Below, one piece after another: positions 1 to 24,778 of a stretch of DNA of 64,000 bases. The DNA lies in the NCBI RefSeq assembly GCF_024679245.1, contig NC_090176.1, positions 52,995,096 through 53,059,095 on the forward strand. Reading direction: 5' to 3'. The DNA comes from Pseudorasbora parva (lineage: Eukaryota; Chordata; Actinopteri; Cypriniformes; Gobionidae). Made by a program: the position numbers and the translations under genes. The notes below the pieces were generated by a model. That model worked only from the letters and a program-made list of their open reading frames with translations, had not been told where the DNA came from and searched no databases. Numbering within the stretch: the stretch's first letter is position 1; each line of letters opens with the position of its first letter.

Positions 1-187
1 GCGTACTGAATAGGAAAGAATAACAAAACGTCTCCTGAGAGTAACTTATGCTATTCAGAGCGGTCATTTCATCTACAGGTGTATTATTATCAACAGTGAG
101 GATCGGTTGCAGTGTTTTACACGTTGCTAAACAGGTTTAATCATGTATTAACATCGATGGACATTCTGTGTCCACCCAACCAGAGGT

Positions 188-2416
188 TTTTTCTATAGTA
201 AGACGAGCAGTAATAGTGAATAAAGGCAGAATATGAACCATCTCAGATGTGTATTGACGGAGTAATCTCTGTTCTGTAGAGGAGGCTCAATGACAGTTTC
301 CACCTGAGATCTGGAGCCGGATTACAGGCGTGTAAAGATGACTTCAGAAAGATGGCAGCATCATTATTTTCTTCTCACACAGAGATTGGCAGATCTATTA
401 GTGAAATCTGTTGACTTTATCAATCTGTGTGTCATTATATGCCAACGGTGAGCGCTCAAACATGAGGGATAAGCACTTCTGGAGGCTCATCGCCTTGAGT
501 TTGCATGCCTGTAACTCCAGAAGTATTAAAGATATCTTAACATCCTTCTAGATTCTGGTTCTTAATAAACATTTCTTTTGGTTTCTCCATTTTAAAGGGC
601 CTCGATGGTTCAGTCTCAGAGATATGGAGATCTCAATGCGGCTCCAGGAGTAAAATAAACACATTTTCAGTGGACGAAAACCAAATGTGGGCCACTTTGC
701 ACACAGCTGATGTCTTTTATATTTAAAGAGGAATATCTGCAAAACAAATAATGTCGAAACTAGAAATGTATCTCGTGTTTTTCAATCAACACAATTGCAT
801 AGAACATTCCTGTCTGAGTGCCATAAATATTCAATGTCCAATGTTTGCATTCCTGAAACTCTAAAGGTATTAAAGATATCTCAATATCCTTCTAGATTCT
901 CATTCTTAATGAACTTTCCTTGTGAAATCTTCATTTTCAAGGTCCTATATCGTTCATTCCCACAGATATGGGGATCTCAAAGTGGCTCCATGTGCAAATA
1001 GTGGAATTTTACCCATTTTCAGTGGTCAGGAACCAAATGAATGTAACTTTGTACGCAGCTGATACTTGCTGTGTCTGAAGAAGAAATAACACTAAACTAG
1101 AGATGTATCTCATTTTCATCTATCAAAACAATCGCATACAACACACCTCTCCAAAAACAACCAAAAAACCCAAACTTGACATGTATTTAATTCAAGAAGT
1201 GTTCATGTAATGTCATTTTAGAGTTTTGTTTCTGTGAAACTTTTCTTATAGAATCTTAACTTTTAAGACGTATGGTTTGATCTCAGAGATATAGGGATGT
1301 CACGTGTAGTTATGATACTGGGTATTTAAATGTTTGGTAGCTTAAAATGAAAACAAAATCCCATCTTCCAAATATCTGTGGAGACAAACATATATTGGAT
1401 TCTTATAAATGTGCCTCAACTCGACCATTTTCAGTGTTTTTTTGGTATTAAGAGAGTTATGTTTTATGCAATTATATTCATAGACGGAAACAATATACAG
1501 TTTTAGTTTCAACATTATTTATTCTTCAGATATTCCTCTTTAAATGTAAAAAGTATCAGCTGTGTGCAAAGTGACCCACATTTGGTTTTTGACCACTGAA
1601 AATGGGTAAAATTGTACTATTTGCACATGGAGCCACATTGAGATCCCCATATCTGTGGGAATGAACGATATAGGACCCTGAAAATGAAGATATCACAAGG
1701 AAAGTTCATTAAGAATGAGAATCTAGAAGGATATTGAGATATCTTTAATACTTTCAGAGTTACAGGCATGTAAACATTGGACATTGAATATTTATGGCAC
1801 TCAGACAGGAATGTTTATTGAAAAACACGAGATACATTTCTAGTTTTGACATTATTTGTTCTGCAGATATTCCTCTTTAAATGTAAAAAACATCAGCTGT
1901 GTGTAAAGTGACCCACATTTGGTTTTCGGCCACTGAAAATGTGTTCATTTTACTCCTGGAGCCGCATTGAGATCTCCATATCTCTGGCACTGAACCATCG
2001 AGGGCCTTTAAAATGGAGAAACCAAAAGAAATGTTTATTAAGAACCAGAATCTAGAAGGATGTTAAGATATCTTTAATACTTCTGGAGTTACAGGCATGC
2101 AAACTCAAGGCGATGAGCCCCCAGAAGTGCTTATCCCCCATGTTTGAGCGCTCACCGTTGGCATATAATGACACTCAGATTAATAAAGTCAACAGATTTC
2201 ACTAATAGATCTGCCAATCTCTGTGTGAGAATAAAATAATGATGCTGCCATCTTTCTGAAGTCATCTTTACACGCCTGTAATCCGGCTCCAGATCTCAGG
2301 TGGAAACTGTCATTGAGCCTCCTCTACAGAACAGAGATTACTCCGTCAATACACAACTGAGATGGTTCATATTCTGCCTTTATTCACTATTACTGCTCGT
2401 CTCACTATAGAAAAAT
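188..2416. repeat. 2.2 kb foldback (long inverted repeat)
   Basis: The left arm from about 188 is the reverse complement of the right arm ending about 2416. For example, the run from ctatagtaagacgagcag at about 198 pairs with the segment ending at 2411. Arms are about 1.1 kb each, almost fully alignable, with a loop near 1300-1440. Within each arm, units of about 300 bp are repeated in diverged form (around 500-740, 790-1060 and 1150-1320). No coding sequence is seen. It looks like a foldback-type DNA transposon; the superfamily is not assigned and no clear target duplication was found. Confidence 0.85.
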
Positions 2417-3004
2417 ATGAACAAAATCAAACATTTTGAGCTGGGGAAGTTTCCAGAATTTGGTTGATTTGACATGGAATGAGCCTGAGGCAACTTTGAC
2501 CGAATCAGGGACGTTGAAGGTGCATTATTTGGCATGAATGGTAGCTAACATAACACAGATTTACTGTCTCCAAATTTGAATCAACTTGTCATTTCATAAA
2601 GTGCAAAATCTAGCTTTGCATGAATCATGATGAATTCTGCATGCATGCCTCCAAACGTGGAACAAAACGGCCTGATTATGTCAAATGTATAATTTAACAG
2701 TTGGTTTAATTTTTGCATTATCACTGCAATATTCATGATTGTTCCACAGTAACCTTTCTCATGATCTGACGCTGCTTTTCAGCTTCTCAAACTCAAGTTT
2801 TTAACATTTGCCATCGGGTTAAAACCCCAAAGATAAACGCATAATCTGAGGAAATTAAATGTCTCGCAGAGCTCCGAGAGAGAATATGACTTCCATCTCT
2901 CTGATCGTCTATTTTTAGCGTTGTGCACATTACACATGCTCTCTTTGGTCTCTTGTTGTCGTTTAAACCCACCGACCTCATTTCTTATCCATCTCAAATG
3001 TCAT
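2417..3004. other. mid1: Intron 1 sequence of mid1, nothing recognised
   Basis: AT-rich sequence without convincing exon, RNA gene or intact transposon. Short open frames on the minus strand here show no domain resemblance. Confidence 0.5.
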
Positions 3005-3510
3005 ATTTCACATGCGTTTGGGGTTTTATGTACTGGCCAGAACAACGAATCAGATGCTTTTCATTTGAAAGTTATTACTGAGAAAACAATAATTTAGCAT
3101 TTGGAGCATTTCAACTCGCTCTGGAGAACGTGATCATCAGGTTTAGTTTATTTCATCTGGACTTGTCACTGTTGTTATGCACTGCAAATAATCCTGTTCT
3201 TACTCAGTATTTCTGTCTTGTTTCGAGTCCAAACATCTAACAATTCTTACATTAAGAAACATTTACTAGACAAGTACAAATGATTGTCTTGTTTTGGGGA
3301 AAATAACTCAAAATGAAGAGAGTTTTTGCTTAAAATAAGATAAATAATCTGCCAATGGGGTGAGGAAAATAATCTTGTTTTCTGTTGTTTTTGCATCCAT
3401 TTGTGGTTTTATTTACTGGCCAGAACGACGAATCAGATGCTTTTCATATTAAAGTTTCTTCATATTTGAACCGAAGAACATAATCATGAGGTTTAGTTTT
3501 TTCATGTGTA
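3005..3510. repeat. Local direct duplication flanking a MITE
   Basis: Sequence with tactggccagaacaacgaat near 3033 recurs as tactggccagaacgacgaat near 3413. Both are followed by cagatgcttttcat and later by a tttagttt stretch. The half-MITE at 3180-3390 lies between the copies. Confidence 0.7.
3180..3390 (+). mobile_element. Palindromic MITE (CACTGCAAAAAA family), half copy A
   Basis: Family description: full copies are 330-440 bp, begin CACTGCAAAAAATGCTCTTC, and read back as an inverted copy ending in TTTTTTGCAGTG, so each can fold into one long hairpin. A central landmark is ATCTGCCAATGGGGTGAG, followed by its complement. There is no coding capacity and the superfamily is unassigned. This copy holds only the left arm. 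Confidence 0.85.
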
Positions 3511-3861
3511 TTTGTCCCTCAAATTGTTATCCTTACTGTATCAAATTGGAAGAATGCGCACTAAAAGCATTTGCTTCAGTGATGTAGGACGGGGTTAAAT
3601 CACATCAAATGGACTTTTTTATTGTAAATCCGCGACAGACGCTTTTATTCCCTCCCCCATGAAACACTCGGCCCGCGGCTTGACGTGCTGAGCGACAGAT
3701 TGATGCAGAAACGGAGGAGCACACACACACACACACACGAGCGCGCTGAATTATGGATGTAGGATGTTTGGTAGATGCTTACATGTTCGCTCAATGAGTT
3801 AAACTGTGATCTCGACTGCGTGTTTTCTGATCTTCCTGCTTTACTTGTTGTTCTTCCTCAG

Positions 3862-16658
<12,797 letters not shown>

Positions 16659-16674
16659 ACCACACGCTCCGCAC

Positions 16675-17074
16675 TCAGTATCTGTGTCTCGTTTCGAGTC
16701 CAGACATCTAAACATTCTTAAAACAAGAAGTATTTACTAGACAAGCAAAAGTAATTGTCTTGTTTTGGGGAAAATAACTCAAAATGAAGAGAGTTTTTGC
16801 TTAAAATAAGATAAATAATCTGCCAATGGGGGGAGAAAAATAATCTTGTTTTCTGTTTGAATTAAGATTATTTTTCTCACCCCATTGGCAGATTATTTAT
16901 CTTATTTTAAGCAAAAACTCTCTTCATTTTGAGTTATTTTTATGGAAACAACCAATAATATCTTGTCGTTTTACTGATCTAGTAAATGCATCTTGATTTA
17001 AGAATTGTTAGATATTTGGATTTGGATTGGAAACCAGACAAAATTACTACATAAGAAGAGCATTATTTGCAGTG
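16675..17074 (+). mobile_element. Palindromic MITE copy E in the mid1 3' UTR
   Basis: Both arms are present, from actcagtatctgtgtctcg to agcattatttgcagtg. It starts about 15 bp after the mid1 stop codon. If transcribed, it would form a hairpin of about 190 bp per arm. Confidence 0.88.
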
Positions 17075-17231
17075 CATATGCCACTCCCATGCCTGAAGTA
17101 CATCCTTCACACACACACACACACACACCGTTGTGCTTCATACACAATGTCACGCTTTCAGTACACACATTACAATTCGTGCAAAACCGCGAGAGTTCGA
17201 AACGGCAAACTTGGCAGCCCTGCAGATTTAA

Positions 17232-17478
17232 AGGCACAGTTCCCCCTAAAATGAATTCCGTCGCTCTAATGTCGTTCCTTCCTCTCTGAAACACAAATGA
17301 GGGTAGTTAGATTAAAATGTGCATTAGTGGATTAAACCACTCGATTCATATGGGTTTATGAGACCATCTCTTTCGACAGACGGACAGAAATCGCTCGGAT
17401 TTCATTCAAATATCTTCATTTGTGTTTGGAAGATCTCACGGGTGCAGAACGAGGAAATGTTGTGTGTGTACTGTCCCT
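17232..17478. mobile_element. Short MITE with TTAA target duplication
   Basis: TTAA (17228-17231) precedes AGGCACAGTTCCCCC, and ACTGTCCCT is followed by TTAA (17479-17482). 247 bp, non-coding. TTAA duplications are typical of piggyBac or Kolobok elements; the superfamily is inferred. Confidence 0.6.
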
Positions 17479-18153
17479 TTAAGGCGAGGACTACAGGCCA
17501 ATATATGTGGTTTTATTTTCATGCATTGCTCAATTTTAAGATTTTGTGCTTTTTTTGGCATGCACTAGTGTAAAGAAAACATCCAAATGCACTTGTGTTT
17601 ATTTTACTGCACTTTATCTGTCTGTCGGTCAATCTCAACACACACGTGAGTAGAAATCCCCAGCTTTACACACTCCAAACGTTGGATTTATTCATAATAT
17701 CTCTATATTTGTGTTCATGTTATTCACCTGATGTTTTTCTGTCTTTTCTGAAGCGATAAAAGGAGAAACACAGACTGGAGTTATGAATCTGGCTTCAGAT
17801 GTATGCTCTGGAAATATATGCAAATTAGAGAATGCCTCATTTGCATATTTACACATCAGCGTGTGAGCCGCTGTTGCCGTAATGTGAGTCTGATGGTTAT
17901 TTTTGCCCTGTGGTGTCTTGAGCAGGATTTGATGATAAACTGGACCGTTATCTCCACTGGACCGTTCCCAGTTTCACCCAATAATACTCGTGATAATTAA
18001 GCACCTTGAATCGTGATTATTTATGAGTCTTCTGTCTCCTGCACCTCGAGTCACTTTATTTACTCGTCCGCTAGAGTTTAGCGAGATCTCATCGTGTGTG
18101 TGTGGATGAAGATGCTATGATCGTCTGGATTCGCTCCTGTGGGACTGACCACA
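17479..18153. other. mid1 to cog3 intergenic or 3' UTR sequence, nothing recognised
   Basis: No convincing gene or RNA. The mid1 polyadenylation site was not located; AATAAA occurs at 18673 and 19802 but inside transposons. Confidence 0.45.
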
Positions 18154-18490
18154 CACTGCAAAAAACGCTTCTTACTCAGTATTTGTGTCTTGTTTTGGGG
18201 AAAATAACTCAAAATGAAGAGAGTTTTTGCTTAAAATAAGATAAATAATCTGCCAATGGGGCGAGAAAAATAATCTTAACTCAAACAGAAAACAAGATTA
18301 TTTTTCTCACCCCATTGGCAGATTATTTATCTTATTTTAAGCAAAAACTCTCTTCATTTTGAGTTATTTTCCCCAAAACAAGACAATTACTTTTGCTTGT
18401 CTAGTAAATGTTTCTTAATGTAAGAATTTTTAGATGTTTGGACTAGAAACAAGACAAAGATACTGAGGAAGAAGAGCATTTTTTGCAGTG
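18154..18490 (+). mobile_element. Palindromic MITE copy F, full length
   Basis: Starts cactgcaaaaaacgcttctt and ends gcattttttgcagtg, with both arms and the central CCAATGGGGCGAG. Confidence 0.92.
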
Positions 18491-18637
18491 AACTCAATAC
18501 TTCACACTATTAGTGTTTTAAATGCTCAATCATTCCTCACACCAGGAGAGTTTCTTGACATCAGACTAGTTGTTATCTTGGAAATAAGGTTATTTTGCTT
18601 TTTTTTTTAAATCCAGTTTTGTACAAAAATGTCTTAA

Positions 18638-19832
18638 AGGGGCCGTATGTAGAGACTGGATCATGATCATTTAATAAAGCGCGATCATTTAATGCAATAT
18701 AACATCGTAAAACTACAACAGCATTTTTTACCATTTAATCCGAAGCATCATCATCATCATCCTCATCCTCATCCTCATCGGTTTAGTCGATGATCAGCAG
18801 TCTGTGTAGAAACAGGCCACCTGGAAGAATACAGGAAACATGTGATCGTTTCTAGGACTCGGGTGGGATTAGACCAAATCCACAAACCGGCCTAAATCTG
18901 TCTCTTTGAGTTTAAAGTTATTACTGCTGGTTTAGACACACCAAAACATCCTCCAATACCTCAGTGAGAGAGAATACTTGAGGCGTTATTTATTCATATT
19001 CATAGATGACTGCTGAGCATTTCACTTACGCTTGATGTCAGCGTCACATGCTGCAGAACTCGACGCTTGATTGGTCACTGCCAAATTAAAATATTAAAAA
19101 GAACGATAAAATAACTTTATTAACCGGTTAATGGTCATTTCAAATAAACGTTTCTGTTCACACTGCAAAAAACGCTTTTCTTACTCAGTATTTCTGTCTT
19201 GTTTCTAGTCCAAATATCTAAAAATTCTTAAAACAAGAAGTATTTACTAGACAAGCAAAAGTAATTGTCTTGATTTGGGGAAAAATAACTCAAAATGAAG
19301 AGAGTTTTTGCTTAAAATAAGATAAATAATCTGCCAATGGGGTGAGAAAAATAATCTTAATTCAAACAGAAAACAAGATTATTTTTCTCACCCCATTGGC
19401 AGATTATTGATCTTATTTTAAGCAAAAACTCTCTTCATTTTCAGTTATTTTCAACAAAACAAGACAAAATAAGTCATGCCGTTTTACTGATCTAGTAAAT
19501 GCATCTTGATTTAAGAATTGTTCGATATTTAGCCTGGAAACGAGACAGAATGACTGTGGAAGAAGAGTGTTTTTCTGCAGTGTTGAACGATTAAACTGAT
19601 TTCGTTGGTCGTTTTCGTTCGTTGAACCGGTCCAGAGCTCTGGTATTGGGTGGATTATAGATCTGTGGACACACACCTTCTGACGTGAATATAGCTTCAT
19701 ATGTCCTCTTTAACTTCAGGACGTTCTGTGATCGTCTGCTGCGGGAGAACGCTGGTTTTTTCCATATATCTTGTTTTTTAGGTTTCCTTTTTTAAGCGAT
19801 TAATAAATGACCAGTTCTTACACACAGCCCCT
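18638..19832. mobile_element. 1.2 kb element with TTAA target duplication, carrying a nested MITE
   Basis: TTAA (18634-18637) then AGGGGCCGTATGTAGAGACT; the right end is the near-inverse CAGTTCTTACACACAGCCCCT followed by TTAA (19833-19836). No transposase is seen. MITE copy G sits inside at 19161-19582, so this element is the older one. Confidence 0.75.
19161..19582 (+). mobile_element. Palindromic MITE copy G, full length
   Basis: From cactgcaaaaaacgctttt to gtttttctgcagtg, both arms complete. Nested in the TTAA-flanked element. Confidence 0.92.
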
Positions 19833-19943
19833 TTAACTCTCGCCAGGCTTATTGATCCATGCAGTCGGCGGACTCTTATCCGAGCGTTGTGTTTGTTAAA
19901 TGTTGGGTATTTCATCCTATATTCTAATGCACACTACACAGAC

Positions 19944-19944
<1 letters not shown>

Positions 19945-19979
<35 letters not shown>

Positions 19980-20165
19980 CCCTAAACCTACCCATCACAG
20001 GAAACTTTTACTTTCTCATAAAAACTCCTCCTGTGTGATTTATAAGCCTTTTGTAAAGTGGGGCCATGGGTAATGTCCTCATATTTCACCCTCTCCTGTA
20101 ATACCTGTGTCATACCCATGGCATTATACACATTTGTGTCCTGATGTGTCACACACACACACGCT
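19945..20165 (-). repeat. (TG)n-associated dispersed repeat, minus orientation
   Basis: A CA run, then cccctaaacctacccatcac, ending in gtcctgatgtgtcacacac. The inverse copy is at 32107-32370. Both are bounded by dinucleotide tracts, as if the element inserts in or seeds (TG)n. Confidence 0.8.
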
Positions 20166-20705
20166 GTGCAGAAATAGTGTGAGTATGGTAGTATGCTGAT
20201 CCGAACGGAGACGTATATTGTACGTGCACTTTTTCTGTGTATCTGACCTTTATCCTGTAACTGCAAAAAAACTGTGACGTTCCATTTGATTTAATATTTT
20301 AGGATTATGATTGTTTTGGTCCCATGTTTGCCATGAGCGTCGTATGAGATCTCCTACAGTCCGGGGATAGTTCAGCTGTGGTGATGTGTTCATCGCTGAG
20401 ACTGGACGGTCCGAGCCGGAGCACACACACACACAGGACTTCTGAGACAGGTCTGATAGTGCTGCATGACTTCACTTCAGTCTTCTGCCCTTTTCTGGAA
20501 ATGCTTCTTAAATCTGGCTCAGTGTTAGTTATATTTTGTATCTTGCCCTGGAATAATAAAATAGTTTGTCCCATTATCAGTGTGAATGATTGCCTCCAAA
20601 ATATTCAGGTGTGTGTGGTGTGGAAGAGTAAAATACTGTATAATATTAAAGGGTCAAATATTACAGTTTAAAGCAGTAATTTAAGCTAATATATAAATAT
20701 AGATC

Positions 20706-21366
20706 TGGCATAACATTATGACCAGGTGACGTGAGTAACACTGATGATCTCTTCATCACGGCTCCTGTTAGTGGGTGGGGTATATTAGGCAGCAAGTGAA
20801 CATTTCCTCCTCAGAGTTGATGTGTGTGAAGCAGGAGAAATGGGCAAGCGTAAGGATTTGAGCGAGTTTGGCCAGATTGTGACGGCTAGACGACTGGGTC
20901 AGAGCATCTCCAAAACTGCAGCTCTTGTGGGCTGTTCCCGGTCTGCAGTGGTCAGTATCTATCAAAAGTGCTCCAAGGAAGGACCAGTGGAGAACCGGCC
21001 ACAGGGTCATGGGCGGCCAAGGCTCATTGATGACCGTGGGGAGCGAAGGCTGGCCCGTGGGGTCCGATCAAACAGACGAGCTACTGGAGCTCAAACTGCT
21101 CCAGAAGTTAATGCTGGTTCTGATAGAAAGCTGTCAGAATACACAGAGCAGCTCAGTTTGAGGCGTATGGACCCGTCAGGGTGACCTCTGACCCCGCCGA
21201 AAGCACCAACAGTGGCACGTGAGCATCAGAACTGGACCACGGAGCGATGGAAGAAGGTGGCCTGGTCTGAGGAATCACGTGTTCTTCTACATCACGTGGA
21301 TGGCCGGGTGTGTGTGTGTGTGTGTGGCTTACCTGGGGAACACATGGCCCCAGGATGCACTATGGG
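20706..21366 (+). pseudogene. Tc1-like transposase remnant
   Basis: From ATG at 20840 the frame reads [14 protein letters not shown], then [19 protein letters not shown] and [20 protein letters not shown]: the paired-like helix-turn-helix region of fish Tc1 transposases. It stops at 21182-21184. A downstream frame (AREHQNWTTERWKKVAWSEE, LLHHVDGRV) preserves the start of the catalytic region, and a GT run at about 21308 interrupts it. The DDE catalytic triad is not complete and there is no right terminal repeat. The upstream ctggcataacattatgacc resembles Tc1-family 5' flank. Confidence 0.88.
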
Positions 21367-21419
21367 GAGAATTTATTTGTGTGCGTGTGTGTATAAACAC
21401 AAGTTTTCTTTACAAAACT

Positions 21420-24400
21420 CCTCGTTTTATTTTACTTACAGTTTTTTTATTATTATTATTTCAGATAGTAAACATTACATCCAATTATCTTAACAAGCAA
21501 CAATGGATGACAATATAAGGCTCTATAAATAGAACAGTGAGAAGGAAGGGAAGAAGAAGAAAAAATACAGAGGCAAGAAGTGAGTTATATCATTTCTAAC
21601 AAGTCAAGTCACAAAGGTAATTATTCAATTTGGGTATTAATGATGAAAATTTACATTTATGAATATAGTATTTTGCCATCAAGATACATACATTCCCAAT
21701 GTACTCTATGATTGCAATGAGAAAAATAACAAATTATATCGCACATGGTAAAATCAATGACAAAACTGGAATTAGAAGCAAGAGACTTGGACAAATCAGA
21801 CCAGAATTCTTTGATAAAGGGGCATTTGAAGAACAGATGATCCACTGACTCAGGATTGGAATTACACAATGTACAATTCAAATGAGCATTACCAAATTCA
21901 GAAGTAATCTCACTAGTTGGGTAAATGTTATGTAGAATTTATAACCAATAAATATAATATAATAACCATGCCTTTTTCCAATTTATCTTATATATTAAAG
22001 AGTTCCAAAAAACATTCCCCTTGGGGTGATTCTTTTCCTTAACTGAAATACATTTCTTATAGATTTATTACTACATTTTGGGTCATGAATGCTCTTGTCT
22101 TCGATCAGAAAATGTTGTTCAATTTTAGCTATCTTATCAAAAGCTAAATGACATCTCATTAAATGACCAAGTCCTTTCGGTATAGCTTTAACCACTGTGA
22201 GAAATTCTTTATGTACAACAGGAAAATTGTGTTTGGACATGAAATCATAATAAGAATAAAGATTCCCTCGAGGATCTAGGATATCACAAAGATAATCAAT
22301 ACCCTTTTCATGCCAATATTCAAGGAAAATCGATTTGTTCTGAACTAAGATGTCCTCATTATCCCATAGCTTCACTTAATGGGGGAGAAATTGTGAACAA
22401 AACAAAGTTTCCATGCCAGAAGAGCTTGTCCATGAAATGTAGAGAGCTTTACTTTAGAAGAAGAGAAGTTACAGGTTAACCGGAAATTAAGACCTCCAAC
22501 TTTTTTAAAGATATTGTGAGGGATAAAATACCAGCTTGAGTCTGGAGAATTAACACAATTCTTTACCCATTTCACTTTGAAAGTATTATTAATATCAACA
22601 AAATCAAGCATGTCAAAGCCTCCATCAGCCTTTTTACCGCATAAAACCTGTTTTTTCAAATGTTGATTTTTGTTTTTCAAAAAAAAATTGAACATTAAAC
22701 TATTGATTTGTTTACAGGTATTATTATGGACAAACTGTGAAAGGATGGATGGATATATGAAGCGAGATAGACCTTCAGCTGTTATTAAGAGAATTCAACC
22801 AAGAAGTGATAAATCTCTTTGAAGACAATTGTTAAATATTAGTTTTGTCTTTTTAACTTTAGGAGGAAAATTCATGTCTTGCCTAAAGGTGATTTTCTTA
22901 CTCATATAGATGCCAGGATACGTCACACTGTCTTTGATGGGTATATTACAAACAGAGGCTTCAATGTTAGCAAATAAACAAAGAATTCGCATTCAGGAAT
23001 GTTTAGTTTTAAGCCAGAAGCTTCTGAAAATAATGTCATAATTTCAAGGGCTTTTGTTATCTGATTAGTATTTTCTAAAAACAGGGTTGTGTCATCCGCG
23101 AGTTGTGAAATTCTAATCTCTCGGTCAAAAATGGACAAGCCTTTAATATCCGGATTATTCAAGATATTCAGAGAGAGTAATTCCACAACTAACAGGAATA
23201 AAAAGGGTGATGGTCCACAACCCTGTCTAACTCCCCTGTTAATCGGGAATCTTTTAGATGTGTCAAATTGTAAGAGAACTGATCTATTAATATCTTTATA
23301 TATCCTTTTTTATCATTTTAGTAAATTTCTCACCAAATCCAAAACAAAAAATGATGTTCAATTGTATCGAATGCTTTGTAGAAATCTAGGAACAGTCTGA
23401 CTGCATCTGATTTAATGTGGCGTGCATAATCAATAAGATCCACAACCAGCCTGATATTGCAGGTTAATGTCTTTTTGACATAAAACCGGTTTGGGTTTCG
23501 TTTATTATTTCAGATAAACCCGTTTTTAATCTTTTTGCTAAAACTAATGATAAAATGTTGTAGTCTAAGTTTAATAAAGTTATTGGTCTCCGCAGTTGTC
23601 AAGGGAAAGAATGTCTTTACCTGGTTTTGGTATCAAGGTGATGAGCCTTTGTTTCATGGAAGTACATCATTCTTCATTAATAATGCATTCATTGTACGTT
23701 TTAAGTAAAGGTCCCTTGATAATTTCCCAAAACTCAAGGGTTAGGCCGTCTGGGCCAGGAGATTTACCTTTCTTCATAGACTTCATTGCCATTGTAATTT
23801 CAGCCAAAGAAAGGTCATTCTCACAAATTGTTTTAAACTCACTTGAAATCACTGGAGTGATATTTTGTATAAAAGGTTTTGCATAATTTTCATTATAATT
23901 TGAGCTATATAATTTGTTAAAAAAAGAAAATACATATTTATTTATTTATTTATTTATTTATTTATTTGAGAGGGGTTTTTATTTATATTGTTATCAATTT
24001 CTAGAGCTGCTAAACAATTCCTTCATGTTTCTCTTTTCCAACGCAGAAAAAATTAACTAGTAATTTTCTCTCCCATTTCCAACCATCTAGCTCTAGATCT
24101 TATGAATGCACCTTTAGCCAGATCTATATACAGATCATCTATTTCATTTCGCAAACTAGATGTGTTTCCTCATCTGTGTTAAGAGTTTATTTAGATAATA
24201 ATTTATCGAGCTCATTGAGAATATCTTGACATCTATAGGAATGAGCTTCTTTAAGTTCTTTGCCTCGATACATTGCCAGTTGTCTAACTTTAAATTAAAA
24301 AAAATTCCCATCGTTGTACATTCATCTTTCAAAATATAGGCAGCATTTTTAACAGATTCTATAAATTTTGCATCTGAGGGCAACTTATTATTAAATTTCC

Positions 24401-24480
24401 AATAACCACGAATTGTCCTACCACCCTCAGTATTACCAATTATTAAAGAGATTGATATAAACTTACAACTTACAGTTGTT
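21420..24480 (-). mobile_element. 5'-truncated L1/Tx1-type LINE, antisense, decayed
   Basis: Minus-strand fragments run from high to low coordinates in ORF2 order: KKGKSPGPDGLTLEFW near 23770 (RT), QLADDTTLF near 23095 (RT catalytic motif), KADGGFDMLDF near 22600, and TLCNSNPESVDHLFFKCPF near 21850 (zinc-binding-like C-terminus). Frameshifts and stops separate them. A T-rich TTATTATTATT end near 21440 is its 3' tail. The endonuclease domain is missing. A (TTTA)n run at 23935-23966 interrupts it. Confidence 0.85.
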
Positions 24481-24499
24481 TAAATGAACGTATCATCTG

Positions 24500-24592
24500 A
24501 TGATGACGAGGAAGTGAAAGCCATTCACTGATTGGTTGCCAGCGCATTGACTCCGCCCAACACGGAAGAAGCGTCCGTCTAGGTGACGTCGA
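24500..24592 (+). promoter_or_regulatory. cog3: Likely TATA-less cog3 core promoter
   Basis: Between the LINE end and the first ATG are an ETS-like gaggaagtg (24508-24516), an inverted CCAAT box gattggttg (about 24530), a GC-box-like ctccgccc (24551-24558) and a CRE-like tgacgtc (24584-24590). This fits a housekeeping promoter. The start site itself is not determinable here. Confidence 0.55.
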
Positions 24593-24778
24593 ATGTTGAT
24601 GGCCGTGATGGCGTCGACCACAGAGCAGTGTCTCCTAGAGCTCACTGATAAGGAAACTCGGGAGAAACTATCGCAATGGGACCGTCGCGCGGATCCGGTG
24701 GCGCCGTTAACGGACAGACAGACGGACTCGGTTCTGGAGCTCCGCGCAGCCGCAGAAGTGACGCTTCTTCCCGCTGAG
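24593..24778 (+). CDS. cog3: cog3 exon 1 (start codon)
   Basis: 62 residues, including [20 protein letters not shown] and [11 protein letters not shown], both COG3 hallmarks. Ends in phase 0 at LLPAE with a gtcagg donor. Confidence 0.93.

Noticed and set aside
3600..3760. GC-rich block before mid1 exon 2 (ccctcccccatgaaacactc, cggcccgcggcttgacgtgc) as an alternative promoter or exon
   Set aside because: No open frame joining exon 2 in phase and no clear donor; could be checked with CAGE.
20822..21184. A host gene with a helix-turn-helix domain
   Set aside because: Residue pattern is Tc1 transposase and the frame is interrupted; treated as a pseudogene.
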